Origin: Chitinispirillaceae bacterium
GTDB taxonomy: Bacteria; Fibrobacterota; Chitinivibrionia; Chitinivibrionales; Chitinispirillaceae
Assembly: GCA_016927235.1 (NCBI GenBank)
Contig: JAFGNB010000230.1
Span: 1 to 48,891, forward strand
Direction: 5' to 3'
Length of the DNA stretch: 48,891 nucleotides
Both the position numbers and the translations under genes were made by a program. This document shows positions 1 to 9,200 of this stretch, piece after piece. Within the stretch, counting starts at the first letter, position 1. Each line of letters begins with the position of its first letter. The notes under the pieces were generated by a model. The model was given only the letters and a program-made list of their open reading frames with translations. It was not told where the DNA came from and did not search any database.

Positions 1-1212
1 AACCAGTATCTTGATTTTGTGGGTTCATGGGGGCCGATGCTTCTGGGGCACGCCCACCCGGCGGTGGTGGAGGCCGCAGCGGCGGCGCTGCGGCGCGGCA
101 GCAGTTTCGGCGCGCCCACCGAAGCGGAAACCGAACTTGTCGAAAGGATCGTCGCCATGGTGCCGTCGATCGAGATGCTCCGGCTCGTCAATTCCGGCAC
201 CGAAGCGACCATGAGCGCCGTGCGCCTTGCACGCGGAGTTACCAAACGGGACCTCATCGTTAAATTCGAAGGGTGCTACCACGGGCACGGCGATTCGTTT
301 CTCATCGCCGCCGGATCGGGCGTACTCACCTTCGGTACGCCCGACAGCCCCGGAGTGCCTTCGGCGACTGCCCGTAAAACCCTGCTTGCCCGGTTCAACG
401 ACGCCGATGCGGTGAACGCGCTTTTCGAACGTCACGGCCGGAAAATCGCCGCCTGCATCGTCGAGCCAATAGCGGGCAACATGGGTGTCGTCCCGCCGAA
501 GGAGGGATTTCTCAAGGCGCTTCGCGACATCACGCGACAATGGGGGGCACTGCTCATTTTCGACGAGGTGATGACCGGGTTCCGTGTGTCGCCGGGTGGC
601 GCGCAGGATCTCTATGGCGTATTTCCCGATATCACCACGCTCGGTAAAATCATCGGCGGCGGAATGCCGTTAGGAGCATACGGCGGAAGCCGCGAACTCA
701 TGGAACATATCTCCCCCGCAGGACCGGTCTATCAGGCGGGAACCCTTTCCGGAAATCCGGTGGCGACCGCCTCGGGGCTGGCCACCCTCAGGGTGCTGCG
801 CGAAACGCCCGATCTGTACGGCTCCCTTGAACGCAGATCGGCCCGGCTCGCACAGGGCATCGAGGCGAACTGCCGCGCGCTCGGAATTCCGGCAATAGTC
901 AACCGTGTAGGCTCGATGATGACGCTTTTTTTCACCGATCGACCGGCGGTGGAAAATTTTGCCGATGCGAAAGCCGCCGATACGAAACGTTTCGGCGCCT
1001 ACTTCCACGCATCGCTCGATGAGGGCGTCTATCTTCCTCCGTCGCAGTTCGAGGCGATGTTCGTCAGTGCATCCCACCGGGACGCAGATATCAATGTCGC
1101 GATAGAAAAGAACCACAGTGCGCTTGAAAAGGTTACCGTGCCGGAAAGCGCAGCGAAGGAAACGGTGAGCAACGCCGGATCCCCTGCGCCTGAGAAACGG
1201 ATGCGACAATGA
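1..1212 (+). CDS. hemL: Glutamate-1-semialdehyde 2,1-aminomutase (5' end outside window)
   Basis: This PLP enzyme converts glutamate-1-semialdehyde to 5-aminolevulinate in the C5 pathway, in the cytosol. The frame is open from base 1, so roughly the first 50 residues lie upstream of the window. Visible family signatures are GSWGPMLLGHAHP near the start, VNSGTEATMSA, FEGCYHGH, DEVMTGFR and LGKIIGGGMP, whose Lys (codon 646-648) is the Schiff-base lysine. YQAGTLSGNP is the usual C-domain motif. The match to E. coli HemL is close along the whole visible length. The C-terminus carries a tail of about 40 residues beyond the usual end (rich in Glu, Lys, Ala), which I cannot explain. The stop overlaps the hemA start in an ATGA, so translation is probably coupled. 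Confidence 0.97.
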   Translation, partial: NQYLDFVGSWGPMLLGHAHPAVVEAAAAALRRGSSFGAPTEAETELVERIVAMVPSIEMLRLVNSGTEATMSAVRLARGVTKRDLIVKFEGCYHGHGDSFLIAAGSGVLTFGTPDSPGVPSATARKTLLARFNDADAVNALFERHGRKIAACIVEPIAGNMGVVPPKEGFLKALRDITRQWGALLIFDEVMTGFRVSPGGAQDLYGVFPDITTLGKIIGGGMPLGAYGGSRELMEHISPAGPVYQAGTLSGNPVATASGLATLRVLRETPDLYGSLERRSARLAQGIEANCRALGIPAIVNRVGSMMTLFFTDRPAVENFADAKAADTKRFGAYFHASLDEGVYLPPSQFEAMFVSASHRDADINVAIEKNHSALEKVTVPESAAKETVSNAGSPAPEKRMRQ

Positions 1213-2261
1213 TGCTGCATGTCGGGGCACTGGGAACCGATTTCCGCAGCGCGTCGCTGCGCATGCGCGACGCGCTCTATCTTGAAAAGGAGCGGGTGAA
1301 GCAGTTTCTCGACTCGATCCCCGACGACTCGCCGCTTCTGGAGGTGGTCGCACTTTCCACCTGCAACCGTATCGAAGTGTTTTACGTCTGCAGCGACCAC
1401 CCCGCCGCCTCGGCCTGGCTGCGGAACCACCTTGCCTCATTCCACCATATCCCCGGGGGCCATATCGATAAGGTAATGAAGGAGTACCATTGCGCTGAGG
1501 CCGTCCGCCATCTTTTCCGCGTGGTATCGGGCATGGAATCAATGGTCTTCGGCGAGCATGAAATACTGGGACAGGTGCGAGAGGCCTATTTCTTCTGCAT
1601 GAAGAACGCGTCGACCGATTCCTATCTCAACCGGCTTTTCCAACAGGCGATCGCTACCGGAAAAAAAGTACGGAGCTCGACCGCCGCGGGCCGCGGAGCG
1701 CTTTCGATCGCCTCAATCGCCGTCGAACGGATGCTCGAACTGGAGGGAAGCCTTGCCCAAAAGCATCTCCTTATCGTCGGTACCGGCACCATGGGAGTCC
1801 GTGCGCTCAAGCGGCTGCACGGGGAGGTTGTCGGAGCGCTGACGCTCTGCAACCGGACGGAGGAGCGGGCGATACGATTCGCACGGCGGTTCGGCGCGAA
1901 CCATATTCCCTTTAACGATCTCATCAACGGCATTCCCCGGTTCGATATCGTCCTGCTCGCAACCGCCAACAGCGGAGCGCCCATCATCACCGCGGAGGGC
2001 CTTCAGCGCGCGCGCAGCAATCCTGAGAAACCGCTGCTGATCGTCGACGTCGGCGCTCCGCGCAATACGGAAAAGGCGGTTGAAACCCTGGAGGGAGTGC
2101 GGGTCGTATGTGTCGACGATCTCAGGGAGACCGCCGAACGACGCTTGTCGGAACGGAAAAAGGAGCTCGAAGCGATCAACGAGATCGTCGAGGAGCAGGT
2201 GCGGGAATTCACCCGCTGGTACCGGTATAAACATTCGCCCCTATGCGGAACCGACGAATAG
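1209..2261 (+). CDS. hemA: Glutamyl-tRNA reductase, short form lacking most of the dimerisation domain
   Basis: NADPH-dependent reduction of glutamyl-tRNA(Glu) to glutamate-1-semialdehyde, the entry step of C5 heme synthesis. The catalytic domain (about 1-150) has the LSTCNR motif with nucleophile Cys52 and the GMESMVFGEHEILGQV signature. A Rossmann domain (about 165-300) starts at LLIVGTGTMG. The protein then ends at 350 residues, just after EFTRWYR, where the family normally continues for 60-70 more residues of helical dimerisation domain (E. coli HemA is about 418). The downstream hemC start at 2243 is authentic, so this is a true truncation rather than a missed frame. It overlaps hemL by 4 bases and hemC by 19. 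Assignment is firm; how it dimerises is open. Confidence 0.95.
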   Translation: MMLHVGALGTDFRSASLRMRDALYLEKERVKQFLDSIPDDSPLLEVVALSTCNRIEVFYVCSDHPAASAWLRNHLASFHHIPGGHIDKVMKEYHCAEAVRHLFRVVSGMESMVFGEHEILGQVREAYFFCMKNASTDSYLNRLFQQAIATGKKVRSSTAAGRGALSIASIAVERMLELEGSLAQKHLLIVGTGTMGVRALKRLHGEVVGALTLCNRTEERAIRFARRFGANHIPFNDLINGIPRFDIVLLATANSGAPIITAEGLQRARSNPEKPLLIVDVGAPRNTEKAVETLEGVRVVCVDDLRETAERRLSERKKELEAINEIVEEQVREFTRWYRYKHSPLCGTDE

Positions 2262-3148
2262 TCATCGGAACGCGCGGATCGCAGCTCGCCCGTGCGCAGG
2301 CCGCCATTGTTGCGCAGCGTTTGCGCCGAGCCGCCCCCCATTGCGACGTCGAGATCAGCATCATCGTCACCACGGGCGACCGTGACCGGAGAAGTCGCCT
2401 GGCGGAAATCGGCGGCAAAGGCATTTTCATCCGCGAGCTCGAAGGAGCGCTTCTCGACGGCTCCATCGATGTCGCGGCGCACAGCTTCAAGGACGTTACG
2501 ACGCGACTGGCGTCTTCACTTATGCTTGCGGCGTTCCTGCGCCCTGAGTCGGTATGCGACGTCATGGTGACCCGCGGAAACGCTCCTCTGGAATATTTGC
2601 GGAAGGGAGCGCTTATCGGCACCGGAAGCATGCGCCGCAGAGCGCTGCTGATGCGCCTGCATCCCGACCTGCGGATCGCCGAGATCCGCGGGAATATCGA
2701 TACGCGGATCGCCAAGGTCGAACGCGGCGACTATGACGGCATCATGCTTTCCGAGGCGGGGCTCATCCGGCTGGGGCTTGACGACCGGATCGCCGTACGG
2801 TTCGATCCCTCAACCTTTTATCCCGCTCCCGGGCAGGGGGTCATTACCCTCGAGGTGCGCGCAGGCGACCGGGAAATCCGGGAGCTGTGCGCCGCAGCGG
2901 GCGACCCGGAGCAGTTGTCGGTTTCCACGGCGGAGCTTGCACTTCTTGAAACGATCGGCTTCGACTGCCGCACCCCGCTCGGGATCCATACCCGCGTCAC
3001 TGATTCGCGGATGCGTATGGGGGGGTTCTTTATCGATCCGGAAAGCAATCGGTTCAGAGAGCAGCATACCGAGGGGGCTCGTTCCGATCCCGTTGCGGTC
3101 GGCACCGCCATGGCCGGTCTGCTGCTGCGGAAGGAAATGAAGCAATGA
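2243..3148 (+). CDS. hemC: Porphobilinogen deaminase (hydroxymethylbilane synthase)
   Basis: Polymerises four porphobilinogens to hydroxymethylbilane using a covalently bound dipyrromethane cofactor. The N-terminal VIGTRGSQLARAQA is the family start motif. HSFKD contains the catalytic Asp84, and the cofactor cysteine is Cys242 in GFDCRTPLG; both fall at exactly the E. coli residue numbers. Length 301 is normal. It overlaps hemA by 19 bases and its stop overlaps the next start by 4 (ATGA), consistent with one polycistronic message. Confidence 0.97.
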   Translation: MRNRRIVIGTRGSQLARAQAAIVAQRLRRAAPHCDVEISIIVTTGDRDRRSRLAEIGGKGIFIRELEGALLDGSIDVAAHSFKDVTTRLASSLMLAAFLRPESVCDVMVTRGNAPLEYLRKGALIGTGSMRRRALLMRLHPDLRIAEIRGNIDTRIAKVERGDYDGIMLSEAGLIRLGLDDRIAVRFDPSTFYPAPGQGVITLEVRAGDREIRELCAAAGDPEQLSVSTAELALLETIGFDCRTPLGIHTRVTDSRMRMGGFFIDPESNRFREQHTEGARSDPVAVGTAMAGLLLRKEMKQ

Positions 3149-3801
3149 TGTACCCCGTGTTCCTTGATCTTGCAGGAAGGCAATGCCTTGTGGTTGGAGG
3201 AGGACGGGTTGCGCTGCGCAAGGTATGCGCCCTGCTGCGTGCGGAGGCCGCAGTGATCGTTGTGGCCGTGAAGTGCTGCAGCCGCCTGCGGTCGCTCGGA
3301 CACCGGATCGAGCTGCATGAGCGACAGTTCAGGGAGAGCGATCTGACTTCCGCATTGACACTGGTGATCGGAGCCACCGACGACGAGCGTGTCAACCGGG
3401 CCATATCACGTCGTGCGTCGCTGCTCAATATTCCCTGCAATATCGTCGATCAACCTTCACTCTGCTCGTTTATCGTCCCCGCACAGGTGCGACGCGGCGA
3501 CGTCACCATTGCGATTTCAACCGGCGGAACGGCTCCGCGGCTTGCACGCTATCTCAAGGACGCCGTCGCAAAGGCGATCAGCCCCCTTCACGGCGAACTG
3601 GCCGCCTACCTCGGCGTCGTGCGCAGAGGTATCCGCTCGGAGCTGCCAACGATCAACCTGCGCAGCGCCTTCTGGGAAGAGCTGTTTGCCGTCGATCCGA
3701 TTGACGAAATAACCAGCAGCGGATGGGAGTCGTTTCGAAATAAAACGGAACGGCTCATTAAGGAACACCGTCAAAAGGCTTCCACTAATGGAAAAAAATA
3801 A
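3145..3801 (+). CDS. Precorrin-2 dehydrogenase, possibly also sirohydrochlorin ferrochelatase (Met8/CysG N-domain type)
   Basis: NAD-dependent oxidation of precorrin-2 to sirohydrochlorin; some relatives also insert iron to give siroheme. The N-terminus reads YPVFLDLAGRQCLVVGGGRVALRK, shown here only to mark the GGG dinucleotide-binding turn at 18-20. The NIVDQ segment puts Asp102 where E. coli CysG has its essential Asp104, and ISTGGTAPRLAR at about 124-135 is the dimer/active-site loop. Length is 218, similar to stand-alone Met8-like proteins. It sits between hemC and the methyltransferase-synthase fusion, where it would feed the siroheme branch. Whether it chelates iron cannot be told from sequence; a separate chelatase may exist elsewhere. 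Confidence 0.85.
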   Translation: MMYPVFLDLAGRQCLVVGGGRVALRKVCALLRAEAAVIVVAVKCCSRLRSLGHRIELHERQFRESDLTSALTLVIGATDDERVNRAISRRASLLNIPCNIVDQPSLCSFIVPAQVRRGDVTIAISTGGTAPRLARYLKDAVAKAISPLHGELAAYLGVVRRGIRSELPTINLRSAFWEELFAVDPIDEITSSGWESFRNKTERLIKEHRQKASTNGKK

Positions 3802-5293
3802 TGGCGTCGTTTACCTGATCGGTGCGGGTCCCGGAGAGGCCGGCTTGATCACCGTGAAGGGGAAAAAACTTCTCGAACAGTGCGACGTCGCGGTCTATGA
3901 TGCGCTTGTCAGCGAGCTCCTCATTGCGGGCCTGCCGCACACCGTTCGAAGGATTTTTGTCGGCAAACGGGGCGGCTCGCCGTCGCCGAAACAGGAGGAG
4001 ATCAACCGTCTTCTTGTACGTGAAGCACGAAAGGGACTTCGCATCGCCCGTCTCAAGGGCGGCGACCCGCTTGTGTTCGGTCGCGGCAGCGAGGAGATGG
4101 AGTACCTCGCAGCGCACGGCATTCGGTATGAAGTCGTTCCCGGAATCTCTTCCGCCATCGCCGCACCGGCGTATGCCGGCATTCCGGTTACGCATCGCCG
4201 CGTCTCACGCTCCTTCGCCGTGGTCACCGGTCATCTGCGGGAAGGGGAGGAGATCGATTCGCTGGCGCTTCCGCAGGCCGACACCCTGGTTTTTCTCATG
4301 GCGATGGAAAACCTAACGCCCCTCATCGACAGGCTCATCGCATCGGGAAAGTTTACCCGCAGTACCCCGGCCGCCCTTATTCGTAACGGGACGCTTCCCG
4401 ACCAGGAAACGACAAGCGGCACCCTCGAAACTATCGCGAAACTCAAGGAGCAGCGGGGAATACGGCCTCCCGCGGTATTCATCGTCGGGGAGACCGTCCG
4501 TTTTGCAAAGGCACTTTCATGGCGGAAGCGGCTGCCGCTTGACGGGACACGGGTCGCCGTGCTGCGCACCGGCGATCAGTCGGGTGACCTCATCGATGGG
4601 CTGGCCGCACGGGGCGCCGCCGTCCTCCCCTGCCCGATCATGCGCATCCGTCCGCGTTTGCGCAATTTACGGAAAATAACCGCATCATATCTGAAGAACT
4701 TTACCATGGTAATCTTTACAAGCCCCAACGGCGCGTCGCTCTTCATGAAACACCTGCTCGACAATGGTGCCGACGCCCGTTCCCTCGCCGAAAAGAAAGT
4801 ATATGCTCTTGGAGGCGGAACCGCGATGGTGCTGCGACGTTTCGGCATCAGGGTCGATGCCCTTCCCGAAAAATTCGTCGCCGAGGGGGTGCTGGGGATG
4901 CTGCCCGATAATCTCTCCGACGAATCGATCCTTATACCGCGCGCATCGATCGCCCGTGAAGTGCTTCCCGAAACGCTGCGGAAACGGCGCGCACGCGTGA
5001 CAGTGCTGCCCATTTACGACACCGTAAAGGCCGAGGTGGCGCACTGCTCCTTCCACGACGGCGATTACGTGCTTTTCACCAGCTCCTCGACCGTCGAGTT
5101 CTTCTACGGCGACCCGCAGCACCGGAATATTGACGTACGACCGGTCTGTATCGGCGACATTACCGCCACGACATTGAAGCGTCATTACGGGGGGGATTTC
5201 ACCGTTGCGAAAAACGCGACGATGCAGGCCCTTATTGCTGCGCTTGAAACTGCGGTACGGAAGGAGAGGCGCAACAAAGGAACGGGGAGGTGA
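3788..5293 (+). CDS. Uroporphyrinogen-III C-methyltransferase / uroporphyrinogen-III synthase fusion (CobA-HemD)
   Basis: One 501-residue protein carries two consecutive steps. Residues about 1-245 are a SUMT-type SAM-dependent methyltransferase, with VYLIGAGPGEAGLITVKG, the GGDPLVFGRGSEE loop and the VPGISSAIAAPAYAGIPVTHR motif; this makes precorrin-2. Residues about 252-495 are a HemD-type synthase, divergent as usual, with IFTSPNGASLFMKHL and VLFTSSSTVEFF. CobA-HemD fusions are known in Firmicutes and other anaerobes. The start overlaps the preceding gene by 14 bases. The fusion channels hydroxymethylbilane product into the siroheme branch, which fits the ahb genes immediately downstream. 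Confidence 0.95.
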   Translation: MEKNNGVVYLIGAGPGEAGLITVKGKKLLEQCDVAVYDALVSELLIAGLPHTVRRIFVGKRGGSPSPKQEEINRLLVREARKGLRIARLKGGDPLVFGRGSEEMEYLAAHGIRYEVVPGISSAIAAPAYAGIPVTHRRVSRSFAVVTGHLREGEEIDSLALPQADTLVFLMAMENLTPLIDRLIASGKFTRSTPAALIRNGTLPDQETTSGTLETIAKLKEQRGIRPPAVFIVGETVRFAKALSWRKRLPLDGTRVAVLRTGDQSGDLIDGLAARGAAVLPCPIMRIRPRLRNLRKITASYLKNFTMVIFTSPNGASLFMKHLLDNGADARSLAEKKVYALGGGTAMVLRRFGIRVDALPEKFVAEGVLGMLPDNLSDESILIPRASIAREVLPETLRKRRARVTVLPIYDTVKAEVAHCSFHDGDYVLFTSSSTVEFFYGDPQHRNIDVRPVCIGDITATTLKRHYGGDFTVAKNATMQALIAALETAVRKERRNKGTGR

Positions 5294-5299
5294 ACCGGC

Positions 5300-5746
5300 A
5301 TGCAGCGGATCGAACGTAACCTCCTTAACGCGGTTCAACGCGACTTCCCGCTCGAGCGGCGGCCGTTTGCCGCTCTCGCGAAGCGACACGGCATCACCGA
5401 GAAGAAGTGCATCGAAACGCTTCGCCGCCTTAACGATCAGGGAATTCTTCGCGGAATTCGACCGGTTATTGCATGGAACAGGGTCGGTTTTACCGGCATC
5501 CTGATCGGCATTGAAGCGCTCCCCGACCGGGTTGACGAGGTCGCCGCAGCCATCAACGCCATCCCCGGCGTTACGCACAATTACCTGCGCGAGGGACGGT
5601 TCAACCTCTGGTGCACCCTGACCTACGACGGCGAGGAGAAAAAACAGCGATCGCTTTCCTTCATTCGTTCGCTCGCCGGTGTTCTTGACCTCAGGGAGTT
5701 CGCCGCCGAAAAAACCTATAAAATAGGACTGGTGCTTGATGTCTGA
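5300..5746 (+). CDS. ahbA: Siroheme decarboxylase subunit AhbA (Lrp/AsnC-like)
   Basis: AhbA and AhbB together remove two acetate carboxyls from siroheme to give 12,18-didecarboxysiroheme in the alternative heme pathway. The 148-residue protein has an N-terminal winged-helix half (about 1-55, with KRHGITEKKCIETLRRLNDQ) and a C-terminal AsnC/RAM-like half with GVTHNYLREGRFNLW, the pattern I associate with AhbA/NirD-type subunits. A GGGGAGG ribosome site precedes the ATG. It follows the CobA-HemD gene by 6 bases and overlaps ahbB by 11. An ordinary AsnC regulator is the alternative, but the paired arrangement inside a tetrapyrrole operon argues against it. Confidence 0.85.
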   Translation: MQRIERNLLNAVQRDFPLERRPFAALAKRHGITEKKCIETLRRLNDQGILRGIRPVIAWNRVGFTGILIGIEALPDRVDEVAAAINAIPGVTHNYLREGRFNLWCTLTYDGEEKKQRSLSFIRSLAGVLDLREFAAEKTYKIGLVLDV

Positions 5747-6212
5747 TACGTCGAAGGACATTATCCGCACGCACATGTCGGTTTTTCAGGATCCGCTCCC
5801 GCTTGTCGAGGAACCGTTTGCGTGCTACGCCGAGAAGTTCGGCTTTACGCAGGATGAGGTCATCGAACTCCTGCGCCACTACCTATCCACCGGCGCCATC
5901 CGCCGCGTCGCCGGGGTGCTCAAGCACGACCGCTCCGGATTCGTCGTCAACGCCATGGTTGCGATGGCCATCGATGCTGCGCAGTGCGATGCGGCCGGCG
6001 CGGTCCTTGCGCAGTTCCCGTTTATCACCCACTGCTACCGCCGTACCGCCTATCCCGACTGGCCCTATACCATGTACGCCATGGTTCATGCGAAAAATAA
6101 AAGGCAATTCAACCGCTACATCAAACGAATCAGATCATTGATCTCCCCGAAGGAGATTGCCGTCCTGCGGTCAATCAAGGAGTACAAGAAAACGTCGTTC
6201 CGGCCGGGGTGA
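5736..6212 (+). CDS. ahbB: Siroheme decarboxylase subunit AhbB (Lrp/AsnC-like)
   Basis: Partner of AhbA. The 158-residue protein has the same two-domain plan: an N-terminal helix-turn-helix-like half and a C-terminal half containing FITHCYRRTAYPDWPYTMYAMVH at about 97-119 (only the HCYRR and WPYTMYAMVH parts matter), which is the usual AhbB/NirH-type signature. The first-half HTH is not expected to bind DNA in this family; both subunits form the decarboxylase. It is the last gene of the operon: the stop is 3 bases from the convergent stop of the macroglobulin gene, leaving no room for a conventional terminator between them. Confidence 0.85.
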   Translation: MMSDTSKDIIRTHMSVFQDPLPLVEEPFACYAEKFGFTQDEVIELLRHYLSTGAIRRVAGVLKHDRSGFVVNAMVAMAIDAAQCDAAGAVLAQFPFITHCYRRTAYPDWPYTMYAMVHAKNKRQFNRYIKRIRSLISPKEIAVLRSIKEYKKTSFRPG

Positions 6213-6215
6213 GGA

Positions 6216-9200
6216 TCACTTCCCCACCTTCACCCGCACCCCCTCCGAATGGCTCGCGAACTCCGGCGCATACATGCACTGGATCGTCGTAATGCCGTTA
6301 GAGAAATCACCCGCGTGCGACACGACAAGCGGGTATTCGAAGACGTACGTTCCCTTGCCGAGCGAGGAGAAGAAAAAATTCGTCGCCGCGTCGCGGGTGC
6401 TCTCGTAGTACCCCAGCCCGTCCCGCCACTTGTACCCCGAGAAAACATTGAGCGGTTCGAAGCCCGAGGCGCGCAGGTCTTTCATGTGGACGTACTCCAT
6501 ATCACGGTCAACGCGAAGCTCGATGCGGACGGTGAGTTTGTCGCCGGGTTTGAGGGAGGTCGTGCCGTCGACAGGCTTTATTTTCGGCCCGGTCGCACTT
6601 TGCTGCTGGAGGAACAGTTTCTTTTCGAGCCTGAGCGGCGTATCGTGCGGCTTTATTTTATCGAGCTGCTCGAAGTACTGCCAGTAAAGCGCTCCCCAGG
6701 CCGCTCCTGCGTCCTGTTTCGTTATTGAGACATTACCCATTGACGGTTTGATGTCGCTCCCGCTCCAGGCAATCTTGAAATAGCCTGTTCCCGCTTCAGC
6801 CTTGACATCCTCCCTCTTCGCCGGATCGACGGTCACATCACCGAGTTTCATTGCCACGCTCGACGGTTTCTCAATCCATTTCGTTCCACGGAGAAGAAGC
6901 GCATAGCATGCCTCGGCGGTCGCCTTGGTCGTACGCCAGTTCTGGGTCTGCTTGCTTTTAATAAGCCAGGTCTTGAGCGCTTCCACGGCCGCGGTGTCGC
7001 GGCCGACCTCCTCGAACACCTCGACCATGAGCGCCTGCTTCTCGATCGGCGCTTCATACCACCACCATCCTTCGTACATCTCCTTCCAGTACATTCCCAT
7101 CTCCTCGCTGAGGAGCGCGTTTTCCCTGAGGGAACGGATGATCTTCGACGAAACGGTTTTCTCGTTCGACCGGTCGAGCGCCAGTGCGATCATTCCCTGC
7201 AGGTAGCGGCGCTTCTTAAGGCAATATTTCTTTGCCTGCCCGAAAAAGTAGTCGACGGCGGCTTTGTTTCCCCGGGGAAGCCCGACATTGCCGAAAAAAC
7301 TTCTCATGTAAAGGTACTGTATCTGCGTTGCGGAAAGGTTGTCTTCGTCGGGGTGACCGCCCCGCATGATCCGTTCGTAATCCTCTTGTACTCTATTGTC
7401 AAGATACTGTAGCGCCGAAGCGAGCATGCCGCGCACGGAGGCGTCGCCGTCGACGTCGACGATGCCGAGATGGTCGAGCCGTCCGAGTCCGATGGCGATG
7501 TATTGGGTGATGAACCGGTCGTCCGCCATTCCTTCGAACCAGGGCCACCCGCCGTTGCCGAGCTGCATCTTTTTAAGGCGTATGAGCGCGCGCTCCTTCT
7601 TGTCGGCCATTTTGTTGAGATCGAACAGAAGCGCCACCCGCTGCTTGCGCTCCGACTCACTCCTGCCGTCGAGCAGCCACGGCGTCTCTTCGAGCGCGAG
7701 CAGTTTGAGTTCCCGGTTCTTTTCGAGGTTCGAGAGCAGCGCGTCGGGCGACTGCGTTCTCCAAAGGTCGAATACCTTTTTAATGCGCGGCGAGGAGTTG
7801 ACGATATGCGATGCAATACTGTTGGCATAGAACCTGCTGAAAAGCTGCTCGGCGCACTCGTAGGGATACTCAATCAGAAAGGGGAGCGCCTGAATTGCAT
7901 ACCATGCCGGATTGGCGGTGAATTCGAGCGTGAGCCGGTGGTTGCGCAGGGTTTTCGAACCGTCGTTCTGCGAAATGAGCTTCCGAAAGGTGAACCGCTT
8001 CGTCGCTTTTTTACGGATGGGAAGCGGCATGCTCTCGGTGACGAGCATGCGGTTGCTCAATATGGGCAGTACCTGCTCCTCGCCGTCGCTGAAATTCTTC
8101 GCCTTCGCAACAACCCTGAAGGTGACTGCGCCGATGCCCTCGGGAATGGAAAGATTCCAGGCGAGCGGAGTGCTGCCGTCCTTTTTCGCATTAAACTTAC
8201 CTTGAGGGGCTTTGTTGCCAAACTCCGTATCGACGGGCTGCATGGTGGAAGCGTCGAAAAGAAAAAGCTGCGCCGTGCCCTCAAGCGCTCCGCCTGAGAG
8301 ATTCGCGACCTTTGCGGTAAATGCGATCCGGTCGTGTTCACGGAAGAACCGGGGCGGATTGGGTATAACCATCAGCTCCTTGCGGGTAACGAGGCTTTTG
8401 TCGACCTGCCCGTAACGGAGGTCTTTCGTATGGGCGAACCCGAGCATGTTCCAGCGGGTAAGCGCCTCGGGGATCGTGAAATTGACGATTATTTCCCCCT
8501 TGTGGTTTGTCGTGAGAAGAGGAAAAAAGAAGGCCGTCTCGTTAAGGTTGGTGCGGCTGGCTATTTTAGAGAGGTCGGGGGAAGGAGGCGCCATAGCGGA
8601 GTCGCCGTTGCGGGTGTCACCGCCGCCTGCCTTAGGGCCGCCGACGCCTTCAAGAACGGCATCGATCCCATCGGCGAAACCGGCGCTGCCACGATTCTCC
8701 TCCGGGGCGACGCTTTTGGCAAGCATCCGGCGCGGAGCCGGTGCCGAGGGAGGCGGCGGCATGCTCTTCGTTTGACCGACAGCATCATACTCGTCGCCAT
8801 AGCCGCCCCCGTATCCGACACCTCCCCGGTAATAACTCCCTTCGAATCCGTACCCGAACCAGTTGAGCGCCGGATAGGAGCGGTCGGGTGAGGGCGAATA
8901 GGTATTCCATTCCGAAGCGCACTGCTGCGCCCGGCGAATGGAAAATCCGTCGTCGGAACCCCATGCGCGCTGCGAGCCATACGAAGGATAGATGCTGAAC
9001 GACCAGGCGTGCGGCGTAAAGGCGTCAAGCGACGCGTCGTAGAGGGTCGCCACCATCTCCGCAGCGACTTTATCCTTTCCCTTCCCGGCGATTTTCATCT
9101 TCCACCGCTCCTTCTCCCCGGGTGTCAGCTTGTCGCGGAACGTTTCGAATGAAATGTCAAGCTCCTTGTTCGTCCAAGGAACCGTGACGTTGGCGGTGTG

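Noticed and set aside
670-1542. 290-codon minus-strand frame across the hemL-hemA junction
   Set aside because: Antisense to two well-matched enzymes and dominated by Arg and Gly.
4685-5776. Long minus-strand open frame opposite the CobA-HemD and AhbA genes
   Set aside because: Both genes on the + strand are clearly identified; the antisense product has no family motif.
5300-6212. Two AsnC/Lrp-type transcription regulators
   Set aside because: Their pairing, overlap, position at the end of a siroheme operon and the NYLR/HCYRR signatures fit AhbA and AhbB better.
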